A DNA stretch of 64,000 nt, taken from the NCBI RefSeq assembly GCF_021165955.1, contig NZ_CP088952.1:2666001-2730000 (forward strand), given 5' to 3'. Each line of letters starts with the position of its first letter. Position 1 is the stretch's first letter. Below are positions 1 to 9,184 of the stretch, one piece after another. The notes beneath the pieces were generated by a model. The model made no database searches and was not told the origin of the DNA. It saw only the letters and a list, made by a program, of their open reading frames with translations. The DNA is from Massilia endophytica. Its GTDB lineage: Bacteria > Pseudomonadota > Gammaproteobacteria > Burkholderiales > Burkholderiaceae_D. The position numbers and the translations under genes are program-made.

Positions 1-97
1 CGAATACACGCTTGCTGCGCAGGCTGGGATATTGCGCGGAACCCGCCAGTTCGGCCGCCTCGGCGCCGGACATGAGCTGCTGGCTGTGTTCACCCAT
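1..97 (-). CDS. Start of a probable SDR-family oxidoreductase (partial)
   Basis: Only the first 32 codons are inside the window; the gene runs off the left edge. It begins at ATG 97 with a good Shine-Dalgarno (AGGAG) and lies 18 bp downstream of the DUF4861 gene on the same strand, so it is the last visible member of the leftward operon. The N-terminus ends in YPSLRSKRVF, which looks like the lead-in of short-chain dehydrogenases, where a Tyr-Pro-Ser-Leu stretch precedes the first beta strand and the TGxxxGxG NAD site. The NAD motif itself lies outside the window. An SDR here would suit oxidation of a released sugar or uronate, but this is inference from 32 residues. Confidence 0.45.
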   Translation of the reverse strand, partial: MGEHSQQLMSGAEAAELAGSAQYPSLRSKRVF

Positions 98-115
98 CTT
101 GTGTTCTCCTTTTTC

Positions 116-1312
116 TTATTCGATCGCCACGCGCACCGGGGATGCAATGCGCGCCTGCTCCGCTTTTATGTAGGCCTGCCATGCCGCCGCGTCCGGGAAC
201 TCGCCGGACCAGCTGGCGGCCGCGCCAAGGTAGTAGCGCAGCGGCCGGCCGGATACTGCCTTCGCCAGCACCAGTTCATTGTCCGCGTCGGCCGCATAGC
301 CCTGGGCGCCGGGCAGGATGATGGCGACGCCGAAGTCGCCCGCGCTGCGCTGGCGCACCCACTGCGCCAGCACCTCCGGCATGCGGTAGGCGGTGACGGT
401 GGGCGTCTGCTCGGGGTAGGCAGGCTTTTTGTTCAGGCCGAGCGCCACGGTCAGCGGCTGCCCGCCCGGGAAGGCGAAGGTGCTCTCCACGGTATCGAAA
501 TAGCGGCCCGCGTCCACTGTGAAGCGTTTGACCTCGCTGACAGGTACGCCGCCCGCATCCCACGTGTCGTAGGTGAGTTCGAAGACAGCGCGGATGGGGC
601 CATTGGCGATGACGCGCCATCCCGAGTAGTTACGGCTCGTGAAAAGCTGGCTGCCGTTCCAGATGCCCGTGCCGCCTGCGCCGCGCGTGCGGCCCACGCC
701 GTACATGTCCAGGCCTTCACCCTCATCCTTGTGGTAATGGTCGTGGCCCTTGTTGTACCAGCGGTCGATAATGGGATAGCTGGGGCGCTTGAACCAGATA
801 TCCACGCCGCTCGTCACCAGCACTTCCTTGCCGCTGCCCGGCGGCGCTGGAGCAGCGAGCGCCTGGCCGTAGGTGCGGTGGGCGATCTTGTCGTTCTCCC
901 AGGCGAAATCGTCCAGGCGCTCAGGCACGTAGCGCGCTGCCACTTTCGTGGGAAACGGCGGCGAGACCGTGCCTGTTTTTTCGACCGTGAAGCGGGCGGA
1001 CTGTTCGCCTGACGCAAAGTCGTGCTGGAAAATCAGCTCGCCATAGGCAATGCCCTCGCCCTTCGGGTCCTTCGCCTGCGGCGCCACGTTCGTGACCTGG
1101 TAAGGCAGGCTGCGGCCGTTCGCATCGCGCACGGCGATCTGCTGCAGCAGCGCGCCCGGCAGGCGGCGGTTCACTTCGGCCCAGGGCACGGTGATCGTTT
1201 CGGCGGGCCGCGCAGCCTTCAGCTCGTGCTGCACCGTGATGACCATGCGCTCCGCCGCCGCGGCATTCAGCGCGGCGATGCCCAGGCAGGCGGCAAGAAG
1301 GCGAAGCTTCAT
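116..1312 (-). CDS. DUF4861 family exported protein
   Basis: This is a 398-residue protein with a clear Sec signal peptide (residues 1-20, ending AAAA). The body resembles DUF4861 proteins, which recur in polysaccharide-utilisation loci for uronate-containing glycans and whose activity is not settled. Visible landmarks are a Trp-rich central part (DDFAWENDKIAHRTYG near residue 140) and the segment LGLNKKPAYPEQTP in the C-terminal third. It overlaps the DUF2264 gene by one base, so the two are probably translated together. Its position among GH105, DUF2264 and BNR-4 genes suggests a periplasmic role in removing or recognising uronate-bearing side chains. The exact reaction is unknown to me. 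Confidence 0.8.
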   Translation of the reverse strand: MKLRLLAACLGIAALNAAAAERMVITVQHELKAARPAETITVPWAEVNRRLPGALLQQIAVRDANGRSLPYQVTNVAPQAKDPKGEGIAYGELIFQHDFASGEQSARFTVEKTGTVSPPFPTKVAARYVPERLDDFAWENDKIAHRTYGQALAAPAPPGSGKEVLVTSGVDIWFKRPSYPIIDRWYNKGHDHYHKDEGEGLDMYGVGRTRGAGGTGIWNGSQLFTSRNYSGWRVIANGPIRAVFELTYDTWDAGGVPVSEVKRFTVDAGRYFDTVESTFAFPGGQPLTVALGLNKKPAYPEQTPTVTAYRMPEVLAQWVRQRSAGDFGVAIILPGAQGYAADADNELVLAKAVSGRPLRYYLGAAASWSGEFPDAAAWQAYIKAEQARIASPVRVAIE

Positions 1313-2568
1313 CAGTAGTTCACCGGATAGTCTTTGGGGAACTTGCGGCTGGAGAAAGCCTTCTTCTGCGTCCAGTCCTGTGCAGGCGCGGTCCAGTAGG
1401 AGTCGCTGGCGGGCAGGCCAAGCGCCAGCAGGCCGGCCGCGCCGATGTACATGCTGCCGTTGTTGGAGTACCAGTCGCCCAGTTCCGGCTGGTGGCCGCG
1501 GAAGCCGATCGTGAGGAAGCCGTCCTTCGTGAAGTTGCCTGGCTCGTCCCAGATGGCGCGGTGGGCCGCGTGCAGGGCCGCCCTCACCTGCCCTTCAGGC
1601 AGCGAGGCAGGAAGCTGCTTGCGCCATGCCAGCTGGGCGAGCGGCTGGAACACCGCCGTTCGGTAGGTGAGCGAGCGCCCGATGGGCGGATAGGTGCCTT
1701 CGGGGCCGATGAAGCGCTCCAGGTGTTCGCAGTAGCGCTGCGCGCGCTTGGTGGCCTGGGCCAGCAGCTCCTCCGGCTTGGCGTTCCAGAAAGGGCCTTT
1801 GCGCGCGGCCAGCACTTCCAGGATTTCCACCAGCATGGGGTGCATCACGTAGGAGCAGTAATAGTCGAAGTGGAAGGCGTCGCCGTCCTTGATCCAGCCG
1901 TCGCCCACATACCATTCGTTGATCTTGCGGATGGCGCCGTTCATGCGCATGGGGTCCGACTCCTCGCCGATGGAGAGCAGCCAGGCTTCGTTCATGGCCG
2001 CGAACAGCAGCCAGTTGATGTAGGGGACTTCGATGCGGCGCAGGCCCTTGATTTCGGCGACGATGCGCGCCTTGGTCGCCGCGTCCAGCGGCTCCCACAG
2101 CGTTTTCGGGGCGCGCATCAGGGCATTGGTGAAGTAGGCCGAATCGACCAGGGCCTGGCCGTGGCCGCGCCATGCCAGGTAGTCCGGGTTCTTCGGATCG
2201 ACAGAGTTCGCATAGCACTGCAGCGCCATCTGCTGCATGCGCTTGCGCATTCTGCCTTCTTCCGTCGCGTCTTCCGGCAAGGCGAGCCAGGGCGCGGCGC
2301 CGGAGATGAGGCGGCCGAAGCATTCGAGGTAGGCGACTGCGGGATCGCGGCCATCCCAGGTGGGGCTCAGTTCGAGCGTGAACTTCTTTTTCAGCTCGCC
2401 CTTCGACATGAGGGTAAGCACGGGATCGGCCATCTGCTGCAGAAGACGCAGCATGTAGGCGCGCTCTCCCACGGCGGCGGCAGGCGCTCCGGCAGCCTGG
2501 CCGGCGGCCAGCAGGCCGCCCGCAGCCGAACCGGCTGCCAGGGCGCGCATGAAATTACGGCGTTCCAT
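1312..2568 (-). CDS. DUF2264 domain protein, candidate GH154-type beta-glucuronidase
   Basis: This 418-residue protein has a twin-arginine signal (RRNFMR at residues 3-8 followed by an Ala/Gly-rich hydrophobic stretch), implying export in folded form. The mature part is the alpha-helical DUF2264 fold, with the segments YCSYVMHPML, GPEGTYPPIGRSLTYR and GFRGHQPELGDWYSNNGSMY typical of the family. As I recall, DUF2264 proteins in Bacteroides arabinogalactan loci were assigned to glycoside hydrolase family 154, which removes terminal beta-glucuronic acid. That would fit the uronate dehydrogenase and galactosidases in this window. The gene lies 13 bp after the GH105 gene. Enzyme assignment is inference; the family call is firm. 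Confidence 0.8.
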   Translation of the reverse strand: MERRNFMRALAAGSAAGGLLAAGQAAGAPAAAVGERAYMLRLLQQMADPVLTLMSKGELKKKFTLELSPTWDGRDPAVAYLECFGRLISGAAPWLALPEDATEEGRMRKRMQQMALQCYANSVDPKNPDYLAWRGHGQALVDSAYFTNALMRAPKTLWEPLDAATKARIVAEIKGLRRIEVPYINWLLFAAMNEAWLLSIGEESDPMRMNGAIRKINEWYVGDGWIKDGDAFHFDYYCSYVMHPMLVEILEVLAARKGPFWNAKPEELLAQATKRAQRYCEHLERFIGPEGTYPPIGRSLTYRTAVFQPLAQLAWRKQLPASLPEGQVRAALHAAHRAIWDEPGNFTKDGFLTIGFRGHQPELGDWYSNNGSMYIGAAGLLALGLPASDSYWTAPAQDWTQKKAFSSRKFPKDYPVNY

Positions 2569-2581
2569 TTCTGTCTCCTTG

Positions 2582-3730
2582 TTATTTGTCGAGCAGGCGC
2601 ACCATTTCGGATGCTGCCAGCAGGAAGGCGCCTACGCCGAAGTGCGCGGTCGAATTCTGGTCCACCACCTGTCCGGGAATGGCGCGGTCGCCGATGGGCT
2701 GAACATACCCGATTTTGCCATCCGGCTGGACAGCTGTGGAAGTGAGATAGCTCCAGCCCTTCTGCGCGGCGGGCAGGTATTCGGCGCGTGGCAGCAGGCC
2801 GTTATTGATGCCCCACAGGAGACCATAGGTGAAGAAGGCCGTGCCGCTGGTCTCGGGCCCCGGCGCATGCGCGGGGTCGAGCAGGCTGCGGGTCCAGTAG
2901 CCTTCCGGCTGCTGGCTGGCCTTCAGCGCCGCAGCCATATCCTTGAAGCGCTGGACGTATTCGGCGCGGTAGGGATCGTCCTGCGGCAGCTCGGCCAGCA
3001 CCTTGGCCAGGCCTGCGAACACCCAGCCGTCGCCGCGGGCCCAGAAGTCCTTCAGGCCGTTCACGCTCTTGTGCTTCGGATAGACGTATTTGGCGTCGCG
3101 GTAGTAGAGCTTCGCGTCCGCGTCGTACATGATGCTGTTCGCGTACTCGTAGTACTCGTGCAGCTTCTCGAGATATTGGCGGTTGCCGGTGGCCTTGTAC
3201 ATCTTGGTCATGACCGGCATCACCATATACAGGCCGTCCGCCCACCACCAGTAGTCCTTGTTGGGGGTGCTCATCTGGTATTCCATCACCTCGCGGGCGC
3301 GGGCGATCTTGCGCGGGTCCTTGTCCAGCTGGTACAGGTCCGCGTAGGTCTGGAAGCAGATCTGCCAGTCGCCGAACAGCACATGGTCGTCCGTCTCGCC
3401 GTAGCTGTACTTCCAGTTCGCCTTGTCCTGGGACTTGGCGCCCATCCACTGGTTGTGGGCCGCCCACTCCTCCGAGTAGCGGCGGTAGCGTTCATTGCCC
3501 GTGACCTTGTAGGCTTCCATATTGCCCGTGTGGTAGGCAGCCACGTTCCAGAAGGACCATTCCTTCGCCGGCGTTTTCTCCTGCCAGTAGGTGTTGACCT
3601 TGTCGATCACGGCGATGACTTCTCCGCGCTTCGCACCCACATCCGGCGCGGCTGTGGTGCAGGCGCTCAGGGCGACGCTCAGCGTGAGCAGGAGGCCGGT
3701 CAGGTATTTGTTCGGGTTCATGGATTTCAT
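2582..3730 (-). CDS. GH105 unsaturated uronyl hydrolase, lipoprotein
   Basis: This is a 382-residue protein of the GH88/GH105 (YteR-like) family. These enzymes hydrolyse the delta-4,5-unsaturated uronate that polysaccharide lyases leave at the non-reducing end, by hydration of the double bond. The alpha6/alpha6 barrel is recognisable, with GETDDHVLFGDWQ and the family hallmark WARGDGWVFAGL carrying the conserved Asp. A lipobox (LSAC, Cys near residue 24) predicts membrane anchoring. I place the start at ATG 3730, which overlaps the stop of the BNR-4 gene as ATGA; an upstream in-frame start at 3757 would lie inside that gene. The pairing with a BNR-4 enzyme suggests a lyase product as substrate. 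Confidence 0.88.
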   Translation of the reverse strand: MKSMNPNKYLTGLLLTLSVALSACTTAAPDVGAKRGEVIAVIDKVNTYWQEKTPAKEWSFWNVAAYHTGNMEAYKVTGNERYRRYSEEWAAHNQWMGAKSQDKANWKYSYGETDDHVLFGDWQICFQTYADLYQLDKDPRKIARAREVMEYQMSTPNKDYWWWADGLYMVMPVMTKMYKATGNRQYLEKLHEYYEYANSIMYDADAKLYYRDAKYVYPKHKSVNGLKDFWARGDGWVFAGLAKVLAELPQDDPYRAEYVQRFKDMAAALKASQQPEGYWTRSLLDPAHAPGPETSGTAFFTYGLLWGINNGLLPRAEYLPAAQKGWSYLTSTAVQPDGKIGYVQPIGDRAIPGQVVDQNSTAHFGVGAFLLAASEMVRLLDK

Positions 3731-5049
3731 CGATTGTCTGCGCAGGTTGGTGTCCATTCGAGTACGCCCACCCTTGTAGGGCCGGCGCGCGTAATCCCTT
3801 CGGCGTCGGCCTGGTGGACAGCCTGAAGGTAGAGGTTCAACTGGCCGCTGCGCTGCCAGAGTTCAGTGTCGAAGCTGGGCTCCCAGGCGCCCAGGCTGCG
3901 TTCCGCCAGGTCGCGCACCTGCCAGTGCCCTTGCCGCAGGTCGGCCGTGCAGGCTACGGACGCCTTGCTTCCCCGCTCCTCGTCGCGGAACAGCAGCCAC
4001 GCCGAGGCGCCGCTGACCATGACCTGCGGCCGCGCCACGGGAATGGCCTTGGTGCCCTGGCCGGAAAGCGAGAACGGTGCGCGGCGGAACCCGAGGTTCG
4101 CCACATGCCACGCGGCGCCGTCGTGGAACAGCACACGGTATTGCGGCACGTCCGAACCCGGATCGCGCCAGTAGCTCGCGATGACAGGGTTGCCCCTGTC
4201 GTCGGCAGCCATGGCGGTCTGGTTGATCAATTCGCTCCTCTGGGGAATGCGGGCGGCATATTCGGCAGTAGCGGCAGTGATGGGCAGCGCGTAGCGCGCG
4301 CCGTTGCTGCGTTCCCACGTGACGCCGCCGTCCCGCGAACGGGCGTAGGCCATATCGTGGTTGCTGGCCACGTCGGGCGACTCGCGCCATACCCAGGAGA
4401 GATGCAGCGTTCCCGCCTTGTCCATGAACGCCTGCCAGTAGGCGTTGCGCTGCCCTTCCCCGCTCAGCAGATTGTCCTGCAGGTGGCGCCAGGTCCGGCT
4501 TGCAGGGTCGTAGCGGTTGACCACGAGGTTGCCGCGGCCGGAGCCGCCGTCGCGGTAAAGGAAAAGCAGGCCTCCATCGGGCATGCGGTAGAACTCGGGA
4601 TAGGATACGGAGCGCTCGTCGCGCCCCGTCATCGCTTCCTCGGGACCGGCAGCCAGCGCGCCGGGCGCCGTGCTGCGCGCGTAGCGCAAGGGACCGTTGT
4701 GATGGTCCCAGGCCAGGTGAAGATACCCGGCACCGTCAACCATGATGCTGATGCTGTTGTGGGCGTCGCTGGCATTGCCGCGGTACTGGGTGGTGTGCAG
4801 CTCCCAGTCCCGCGCTCCCAGCTTGCGCTTGCCCAGTACGACCCTCGCCTCGCCGTCGTAGAAGGCGATGTACTGCATGCCTTCATGCGTGGCGAGGGAG
4901 TTCTTGCGGAATACCACGGCATTGACGGAATTCCCGGCCCAGCCATCGGCAACGTCCACGATACGGACGCCGTCCTGCCGCTCCACCGTGCCCGCGCAGG
5001 CGCACAGCGAGGCGGCAAGAGCCAGGCAGGAGATCCCGCGCAGCGCCAT
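3727..5049 (-). CDS. BNR-4 beta-propeller enzyme (PL24/PL25 lyase-like or GH145-like), lipoprotein
   Basis: This 440-residue protein has a signal peptide with a plausible lipobox (LCAC, Cys 18). The rest is a BNR-4 type propeller with the motifs DAHNSISI and WDHHNGPLRYARS. These two His-bearing blades correspond to the catalytic/metal region of ulvan lyases PL24 and PL25. Further family blocks are RNAYWQAFMD, LSWVWRES, SNHDMAYARSRDGG, LINQTAMA and LSGQGTKAIPVARPQ. GH145 L-rhamnosidases acting on Rha-GlcA have the same fold, so lyase versus hydrolase cannot be decided by eye. The neighbouring GH105 favours a lyase. It sits 2 bp from the TonB receptor gene and overlaps GH105 by 4 bp. Confidence 0.8.
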   Translation of the reverse strand: MALRGISCLALAASLCACAGTVERQDGVRIVDVADGWAGNSVNAVVFRKNSLATHEGMQYIAFYDGEARVVLGKRKLGARDWELHTTQYRGNASDAHNSISIMVDGAGYLHLAWDHHNGPLRYARSTAPGALAAGPEEAMTGRDERSVSYPEFYRMPDGGLLFLYRDGGSGRGNLVVNRYDPASRTWRHLQDNLLSGEGQRNAYWQAFMDKAGTLHLSWVWRESPDVASNHDMAYARSRDGGVTWERSNGARYALPITAATAEYAARIPQRSELINQTAMAADDRGNPVIASYWRDPGSDVPQYRVLFHDGAAWHVANLGFRRAPFSLSGQGTKAIPVARPQVMVSGASAWLLFRDEERGSKASVACTADLRQGHWQVRDLAERSLGAWEPSFDTELWQRSGQLNLYLQAVHQADAEGITRAGPTRVGVLEWTPTCADNR

Positions 5050-5051
5050 GC

Positions 5052-7901
5052 TTACAGCTTGCCCCGGATGCCGATCTTGATGGTGCGGCCGTCGTACTTC
5101 GCGTAGTCCATACGGGTCTTCTTGCCGCTGCCGTAACGGCCGGTCGCGTCCTCGAAGTAGTCGTAGGCCAGCGTGTTGGACAGGTTCAGCGCATCGATGC
5201 GCAGTTCCAGCTTGTCGCTGATGCGGTAGCTGATGTTGCCATCGAGGTAGCCGCGTGCGGCGCGCCAGCGGATCAGGTCGTCGCCGTTGTTTTTCGGGTT
5301 ATCGCCATGCAGCGAGCGGCCCTTGTAGTTCCAGGAGAAGCGCACTGCCAGCGGACCGCTTTCGTAGTAAGCCGTGGTGCTGTAGGCGTACTTCGGCACG
5401 GAGTTGACTTCGATTTCCTTGCCCGCGTTGGTGATCCACTTCTGGCTGTTGAACGGATCGATATGGGTGAAGCTTGCCAGCGCGCCAAGGCCCTTGAACG
5501 GCTCTGGCAGGAAGTTGAAGGACTGCTGGTAGGCCAGCTCGTAGCCCTTCAGCACCTGCTCGCCCGCGTTGGTGTAGCTGCGCAGGTTCATCGGCAGGCT
5601 CGGGTCCACGCGGCCGGATGCGTCCTGGAAGATCGCGCCCAGGGCGGTGTTCGGCAGGCCGAGGGCGCCGAAGGTGGTCTGAGTGGTGTTGGACACCGTG
5701 GCGTCGGTCAGGGTTTTCTTGAACACGGCCGCCGAGACCAGGCCGCCCGGCTGGAAGTACCACTCCAGGCTCGTATCCAGGTTCTTCGACTGCTGCGGCT
5801 TCAGGTTGGGATTACCCGAAGTGGCAGTGTTGTCGAAGGGGTTGGGGATGACGGTCTGCGCGGCGATGATGCCCAGCGATGCGCGGCTGATCGTCTTGCC
5901 CCAGGATGCGCGCCACATCAGCGAATCCGTCAGGTCCAGGGCGGCGCTCAGTGCAGGCAGCACGTTGGTGTAGGAACCGTGCTCCTGGTTCGGGCCGTAT
6001 GCCAGGCTCGTACCCTGCTGCTTGAAGTTGTCGATGTCCGTTTCGGTGCGCGAGTAGCGCACGCCTGCATTGAAGCGCAGGTCGTGTTCCATCACGGTGC
6101 CCTTGAAGTCAGACTGGACGAACCCGGTGGTGATGGTTTCCTTGGCCGTGAAGCTCTGGGCCGGGGTGAAGGCCGATGCCGGGTTGTAGGCCACCGGATC
6201 GAAGGTCGAGTAGGTGTAGTTGCGGTCGAAGGTGCCCCAGGCATGCGGCCAGCCGCCGCCGATGTCCAGGTTATCGATCGGCAGCTGCGAGGTCATGCCG
6301 GAACGCAGGCCAGCAGTGCCGATGGCATTCAGGCGCGCGGTCGCCAGCGAAGTGCCGTTGCGCTTGTGGATGCCCTTGGTGGTTTCCACCCATACGGCGC
6401 CTGCCTTCAGATGGCCGGTCCAGTCGCCTGCGAGGGCATAGTCCCAGTCGGCCACCACGCGGCCTTGCTTGCCGCGGTCCGTTTCCTTCGTGAAGTCCGT
6501 GCCGATGCCGAAGCCGGAGAAGTTGTTCGGGTCCGTGTAGCTGGTGGGCGAGGACATGGACGGATAGACGTGGTCCGTGCCGTAGTCGATGGTCGAATCG
6601 ATGCCGAAGATCTGGCCCGACAGCGTGTCCTGGTAGCGTTCCGCCGTGCTGCGGTTGGTGCTGAACTGGCTGGTGAGCGAGAAGTCCTTGCTCACCTTCC
6701 ACTTGGCGTTCAGGGCGGCGTAGCCGAATTCGGTTTCGTCGTCGCTGTAGGTCACGCCGCTGCTGTAGCTGGTGTTGCCGAAGGTGCCGGTCAGCAGGTT
6801 GGAAGACGGATCGATCTTCACGTTGAGGGGAATGAAGCCGTTGTTGCCGCTCTGGCCTGCCGGCGCGTTGCGGTTCGTGGTCTTGCTGTTGCGGACCAGG
6901 ATGCCGAAGTAGACTTCGTCGCGGCGATTCTTCAGCTTCGAGTACATGGTATCGAGGCTGATATCCAGGTTGCCCTCCTTGAACTGCAGGGAGGAGACCA
7001 GGCCGTCGCGGGTGCGGTCGTTCTGCGAGCCGTAATAGCGGTAGATACGCGGCAGGAAGGCGTTGTCCACCTGGTCGCGGGTGTAGGTTCCCAGGTTGGC
7101 GCGCGGCGAGTCGTAGTCCAGGGTGACGGCGAAGTTGCCCTTTACCGGCGACTTGCTCCCGTTGAAGGAGCTGTTGTAGCCGCCCGTCGCTTCGAAGCCG
7201 GAACGGGTGTTGATGCTGGAGGAGTGCGAGCCGCCGATCAGGAAGCCGACTCGGCCCCAGGTGTTCGAGTACAGGGCGAAGCCGGTGGGGTCGGTGTGCT
7301 TCGAGGTGGTGTTGTACGAAGCGGACGCCGAGTAGCGCACGGTGCGCTTCGGATTGTCGAAGGGGCGCGGCGTCTGAAGGTCCACCACGCCACCCAGGCC
7401 GCCCTCGGTCAGTTCGGCCAGGGGCGATTTATAGAAGTCCACGCGGCCGAACAGTTCGGAGGCGAAGACGTCGTAGTTGAAGCCGCGCGCGGCGGAACCG
7501 ATGGTGGCGGTGGAGGTGGTATTCACCGGCGCGCCGTTCAGGGTGGTCACCGTGTATTCGGTGGGCAGGCCGCGGATGGAAACGCGCTGGCCTTCGCCCG
7601 AGCTTTCGTCGCGGTTCAGGATCACGCCGGGCACGCGCTGCAGCGACTCGGCCACGTTCGCCTCGGGGAACTTGCCGATATCTTCCGCCACGATGGAGTC
7701 GCGCACGCCGATGGCCTGCTGCTTGAGGTTCAGGGCCTTCTGGAGGCTGGACCGGAAACCGGTCACCACCACGGTGTTGGCCGGATCAGCCGGCGCCGCC
7801 GCATCGTTCTGGGCGGGGGCAACCGCCTGGGCCTGGGCCGGGCTTGAATACGCCGCCGCCAGGGCGATCGGCAACAGGCTTGCTAAAAGTTTCTTTTTCA
7901 T
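5052..7901 (-). CDS. TonB-dependent outer-membrane receptor for glycan import
   Basis: This 949-residue receptor starts with MKKK and a signal peptide ending around AQAQA. A TonB-box-like stretch (NTVVVTGF near residue 45) follows. The plug shows the signatures RDSIVAEDIGKFPEANVAESLQRVPGV and VSIRGLPTEYTVTTLNG (residues about 65-125) of the proteobacterial carbohydrate-uptake type. The remaining roughly 750 residues are a 22-strand barrel rich in alternating aromatic segments. The C-terminus ends in RGKL rather than the usual terminal aromatic residue, which is mildly unusual. The start has a GGAGAG ribosome site. It is the first gene of the leftward operon and faces a LacI regulator across a 260-bp promoter region with operator-like palindromes. 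Confidence 0.93.
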   Translation of the reverse strand: MKKKLLASLLPIALAAAYSSPAQAQAVAPAQNDAAAPADPANTVVVTGFRSSLQKALNLKQQAIGVRDSIVAEDIGKFPEANVAESLQRVPGVILNRDESSGEGQRVSIRGLPTEYTVTTLNGAPVNTTSTATIGSAARGFNYDVFASELFGRVDFYKSPLAELTEGGLGGVVDLQTPRPFDNPKRTVRYSASASYNTTSKHTDPTGFALYSNTWGRVGFLIGGSHSSSINTRSGFEATGGYNSSFNGSKSPVKGNFAVTLDYDSPRANLGTYTRDQVDNAFLPRIYRYYGSQNDRTRDGLVSSLQFKEGNLDISLDTMYSKLKNRRDEVYFGILVRNSKTTNRNAPAGQSGNNGFIPLNVKIDPSSNLLTGTFGNTSYSSGVTYSDDETEFGYAALNAKWKVSKDFSLTSQFSTNRSTAERYQDTLSGQIFGIDSTIDYGTDHVYPSMSSPTSYTDPNNFSGFGIGTDFTKETDRGKQGRVVADWDYALAGDWTGHLKAGAVWVETTKGIHKRNGTSLATARLNAIGTAGLRSGMTSQLPIDNLDIGGGWPHAWGTFDRNYTYSTFDPVAYNPASAFTPAQSFTAKETITTGFVQSDFKGTVMEHDLRFNAGVRYSRTETDIDNFKQQGTSLAYGPNQEHGSYTNVLPALSAALDLTDSLMWRASWGKTISRASLGIIAAQTVIPNPFDNTATSGNPNLKPQQSKNLDTSLEWYFQPGGLVSAAVFKKTLTDATVSNTTQTTFGALGLPNTALGAIFQDASGRVDPSLPMNLRSYTNAGEQVLKGYELAYQQSFNFLPEPFKGLGALASFTHIDPFNSQKWITNAGKEIEVNSVPKYAYSTTAYYESGPLAVRFSWNYKGRSLHGDNPKNNGDDLIRWRAARGYLDGNISYRISDKLELRIDALNLSNTLAYDYFEDATGRYGSGKKTRMDYAKYDGRTIKIGIRGKL

Positions 7902-7995
7902 TATCTCTCCACTTAACTGCGTAAGCTCAGGATGGTTCTCCGATGGCGCGGGTGTCTCCAGAAAACATGCCGCCGGGCTGGTGTTTATTCGCGAA

Positions 7996-8013
7996 TGTGG
8001 TCACGTTACCATA
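7996..8013. promoter_or_regulatory. Candidate LacI operator upstream of the TonB receptor
   Basis: TGTGGTCACGTTACCATA is an 18-bp imperfect palindrome with a central CG, seven of nine half-site positions being complementary. The shape (TGGT-N6-ACCA around CG) is that of LacI-family operators. It lies about 95 bp upstream of the receptor start and resembles the second palindrome at 8113-8130. Confidence 0.5.
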
Positions 8014-8112
8014 TTGGTCATCGTACAACCAAGGGCTTTGCTATAACATTTGTCAAGGTTTGTATGTGACTGATTTATATCGGGGATTTTCACTGGGCAG
8101 CGGCGGGGCCGA

Positions 8113-8130
8113 TGTGGTATCGTAACCACA
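8113..8130. promoter_or_regulatory. Candidate LacI operator upstream of the regulator gene
   Basis: TGTGGTATCGTAACCACA has perfect 6-bp arms (TGTGGT/ACCACA) around a central CG, with the same TGGT-N6-ACCA architecture as 7996-8013. It ends 31 bp before the regulator start codon, a position suitable for autorepression. The centres of the two sites are 117 bp apart, close to 11 helical turns. Confidence 0.55.
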
Positions 8131-8161
8131 ACCTCTGCCCCATTTTTGACAAGAAAACGAC

Positions 8162-9181
8162 ATGCGCAAAGCCAGCAAGCTCAGCGAAGTGGCAGAAATT
8201 GCCGGTGTTTCACCCATCACCGCCTCCCGCGCGATCCGCGGGGTAGGCTATGTGTCGGAAGCGGCCCGGGAGCGCATCCTGGCGGCGGCAGCGCAGCTCA
8301 ACTACACGCCGGACATGCTGGCCCGCCGCATGCGGGGCGACAAGAGCAAGCTGATCGGCGTCTTCGTCAATAACTACGGCTCCCTGGTACTGCACGAGAT
8401 CACCAAGGCCATCAGCGCCGAGGCGCGCGCCAGCGGCTACGACATCGTCCTTTTCAACGCGGAGCGCTTCGACGTTCCGGGCCGCGCCGGCACGCGCGAC
8501 ATGCTGAGCAAACTGTGCGACGGCCTGCTCCTGCTCATGCCGAACGTGGAGGACGGCTATCTCGACGTGGTGGAGAAGCAGCGCCTGCCCTGCGTTTTCG
8601 TCAGCTTCGACGCACGCGAGGTGAAGCTGCCCGTGGTGGCGGTGGAGAACCGCATCGGCGCCAGGCAGGCGGTGGAGCACCTGCTCTCGCTCGGCCACCG
8701 GCGCATCGCCTTTATCGCGGGCACCCAGGGCACGGGCCAGAGCGCGGAACGGGAGAAGGGTTATCTGGAGGCGCTGGCGAATGCGGGCATCGCCAGCGAT
8801 CCCGCATTGATGGTGCCGGGGCGCTTCATCCAGACCGGCGGCTATGCGGCGGCGGAACAGCTGCTCGCGCTGCCGGAACCGCCCACCGCCATCTTCGCCG
8901 CCAACGACGAAATGGCTTTCGGCGCCATCGACGCCATTCACAGCAAGGGCCTGCACGTCCCCGAGGACCTGTCCGTGATCGGCTTCGACGATATTCCCAC
9001 CTCCAGCTATGTCTTCCCTCCCCTCACCACCATGCGCCAGCCGATGACGGAACTGAGCGCTTGCGCGGTGGCCGAGCTGGTGGCCCTGATCCAGGGCCGC
9101 GAGGTGGCGGCAAAGAAGATCGCTTTCCCCATGGAGCTGGTGGTGCGCGGCTCCACCGGCCCCGCCCCGCGGCGCGGCTGA
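8162..9181 (+). CDS. LacI/GntR-type transcriptional regulator
   Basis: This is a 339-residue LacI-family repressor. Residues 5-55 form the helix-turn-helix and hinge helix (KLSEVAEIAGVSPITASRAI, then GYVSEAARERI and LNYTPDMLARRM). The wording SPITASRAIRG is characteristic of the GntR/IdnR branch, whose ligands are sugar acids. Residues 60-335 are the periplasmic-binding-protein-like effector domain, with the typical blocks VEHLLSLGHRRIAFIAG, AIFAANDEMAFGAI and SVIGFDDIPTSSYVFPPLTT. It is transcribed divergently from the receptor operon and is followed 3 bp later by an MFS transporter. It probably represses both units until a uronate or aldonate inducer appears. Confidence 0.92.
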   Translation: MRKASKLSEVAEIAGVSPITASRAIRGVGYVSEAARERILAAAAQLNYTPDMLARRMRGDKSKLIGVFVNNYGSLVLHEITKAISAEARASGYDIVLFNAERFDVPGRAGTRDMLSKLCDGLLLLMPNVEDGYLDVVEKQRLPCVFVSFDAREVKLPVVAVENRIGARQAVEHLLSLGHRRIAFIAGTQGTGQSAEREKGYLEALANAGIASDPALMVPGRFIQTGGYAAAEQLLALPEPPTAIFAANDEMAFGAIDAIHSKGLHVPEDLSVIGFDDIPTSSYVFPPLTTMRQPMTELSACAVAELVALIQGREVAAKKIAFPMELVVRGSTGPAPRRG

Positions 9182-9184
9182 ATC

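Noticed and set aside
8014..8033. A third operator-like word, TTGGT-N9-ACCAA, next to the first LacI palindrome
   Set aside because: The spacing between arms is 9 instead of 6 and there is no central CG symmetry, so it does not match the pair.
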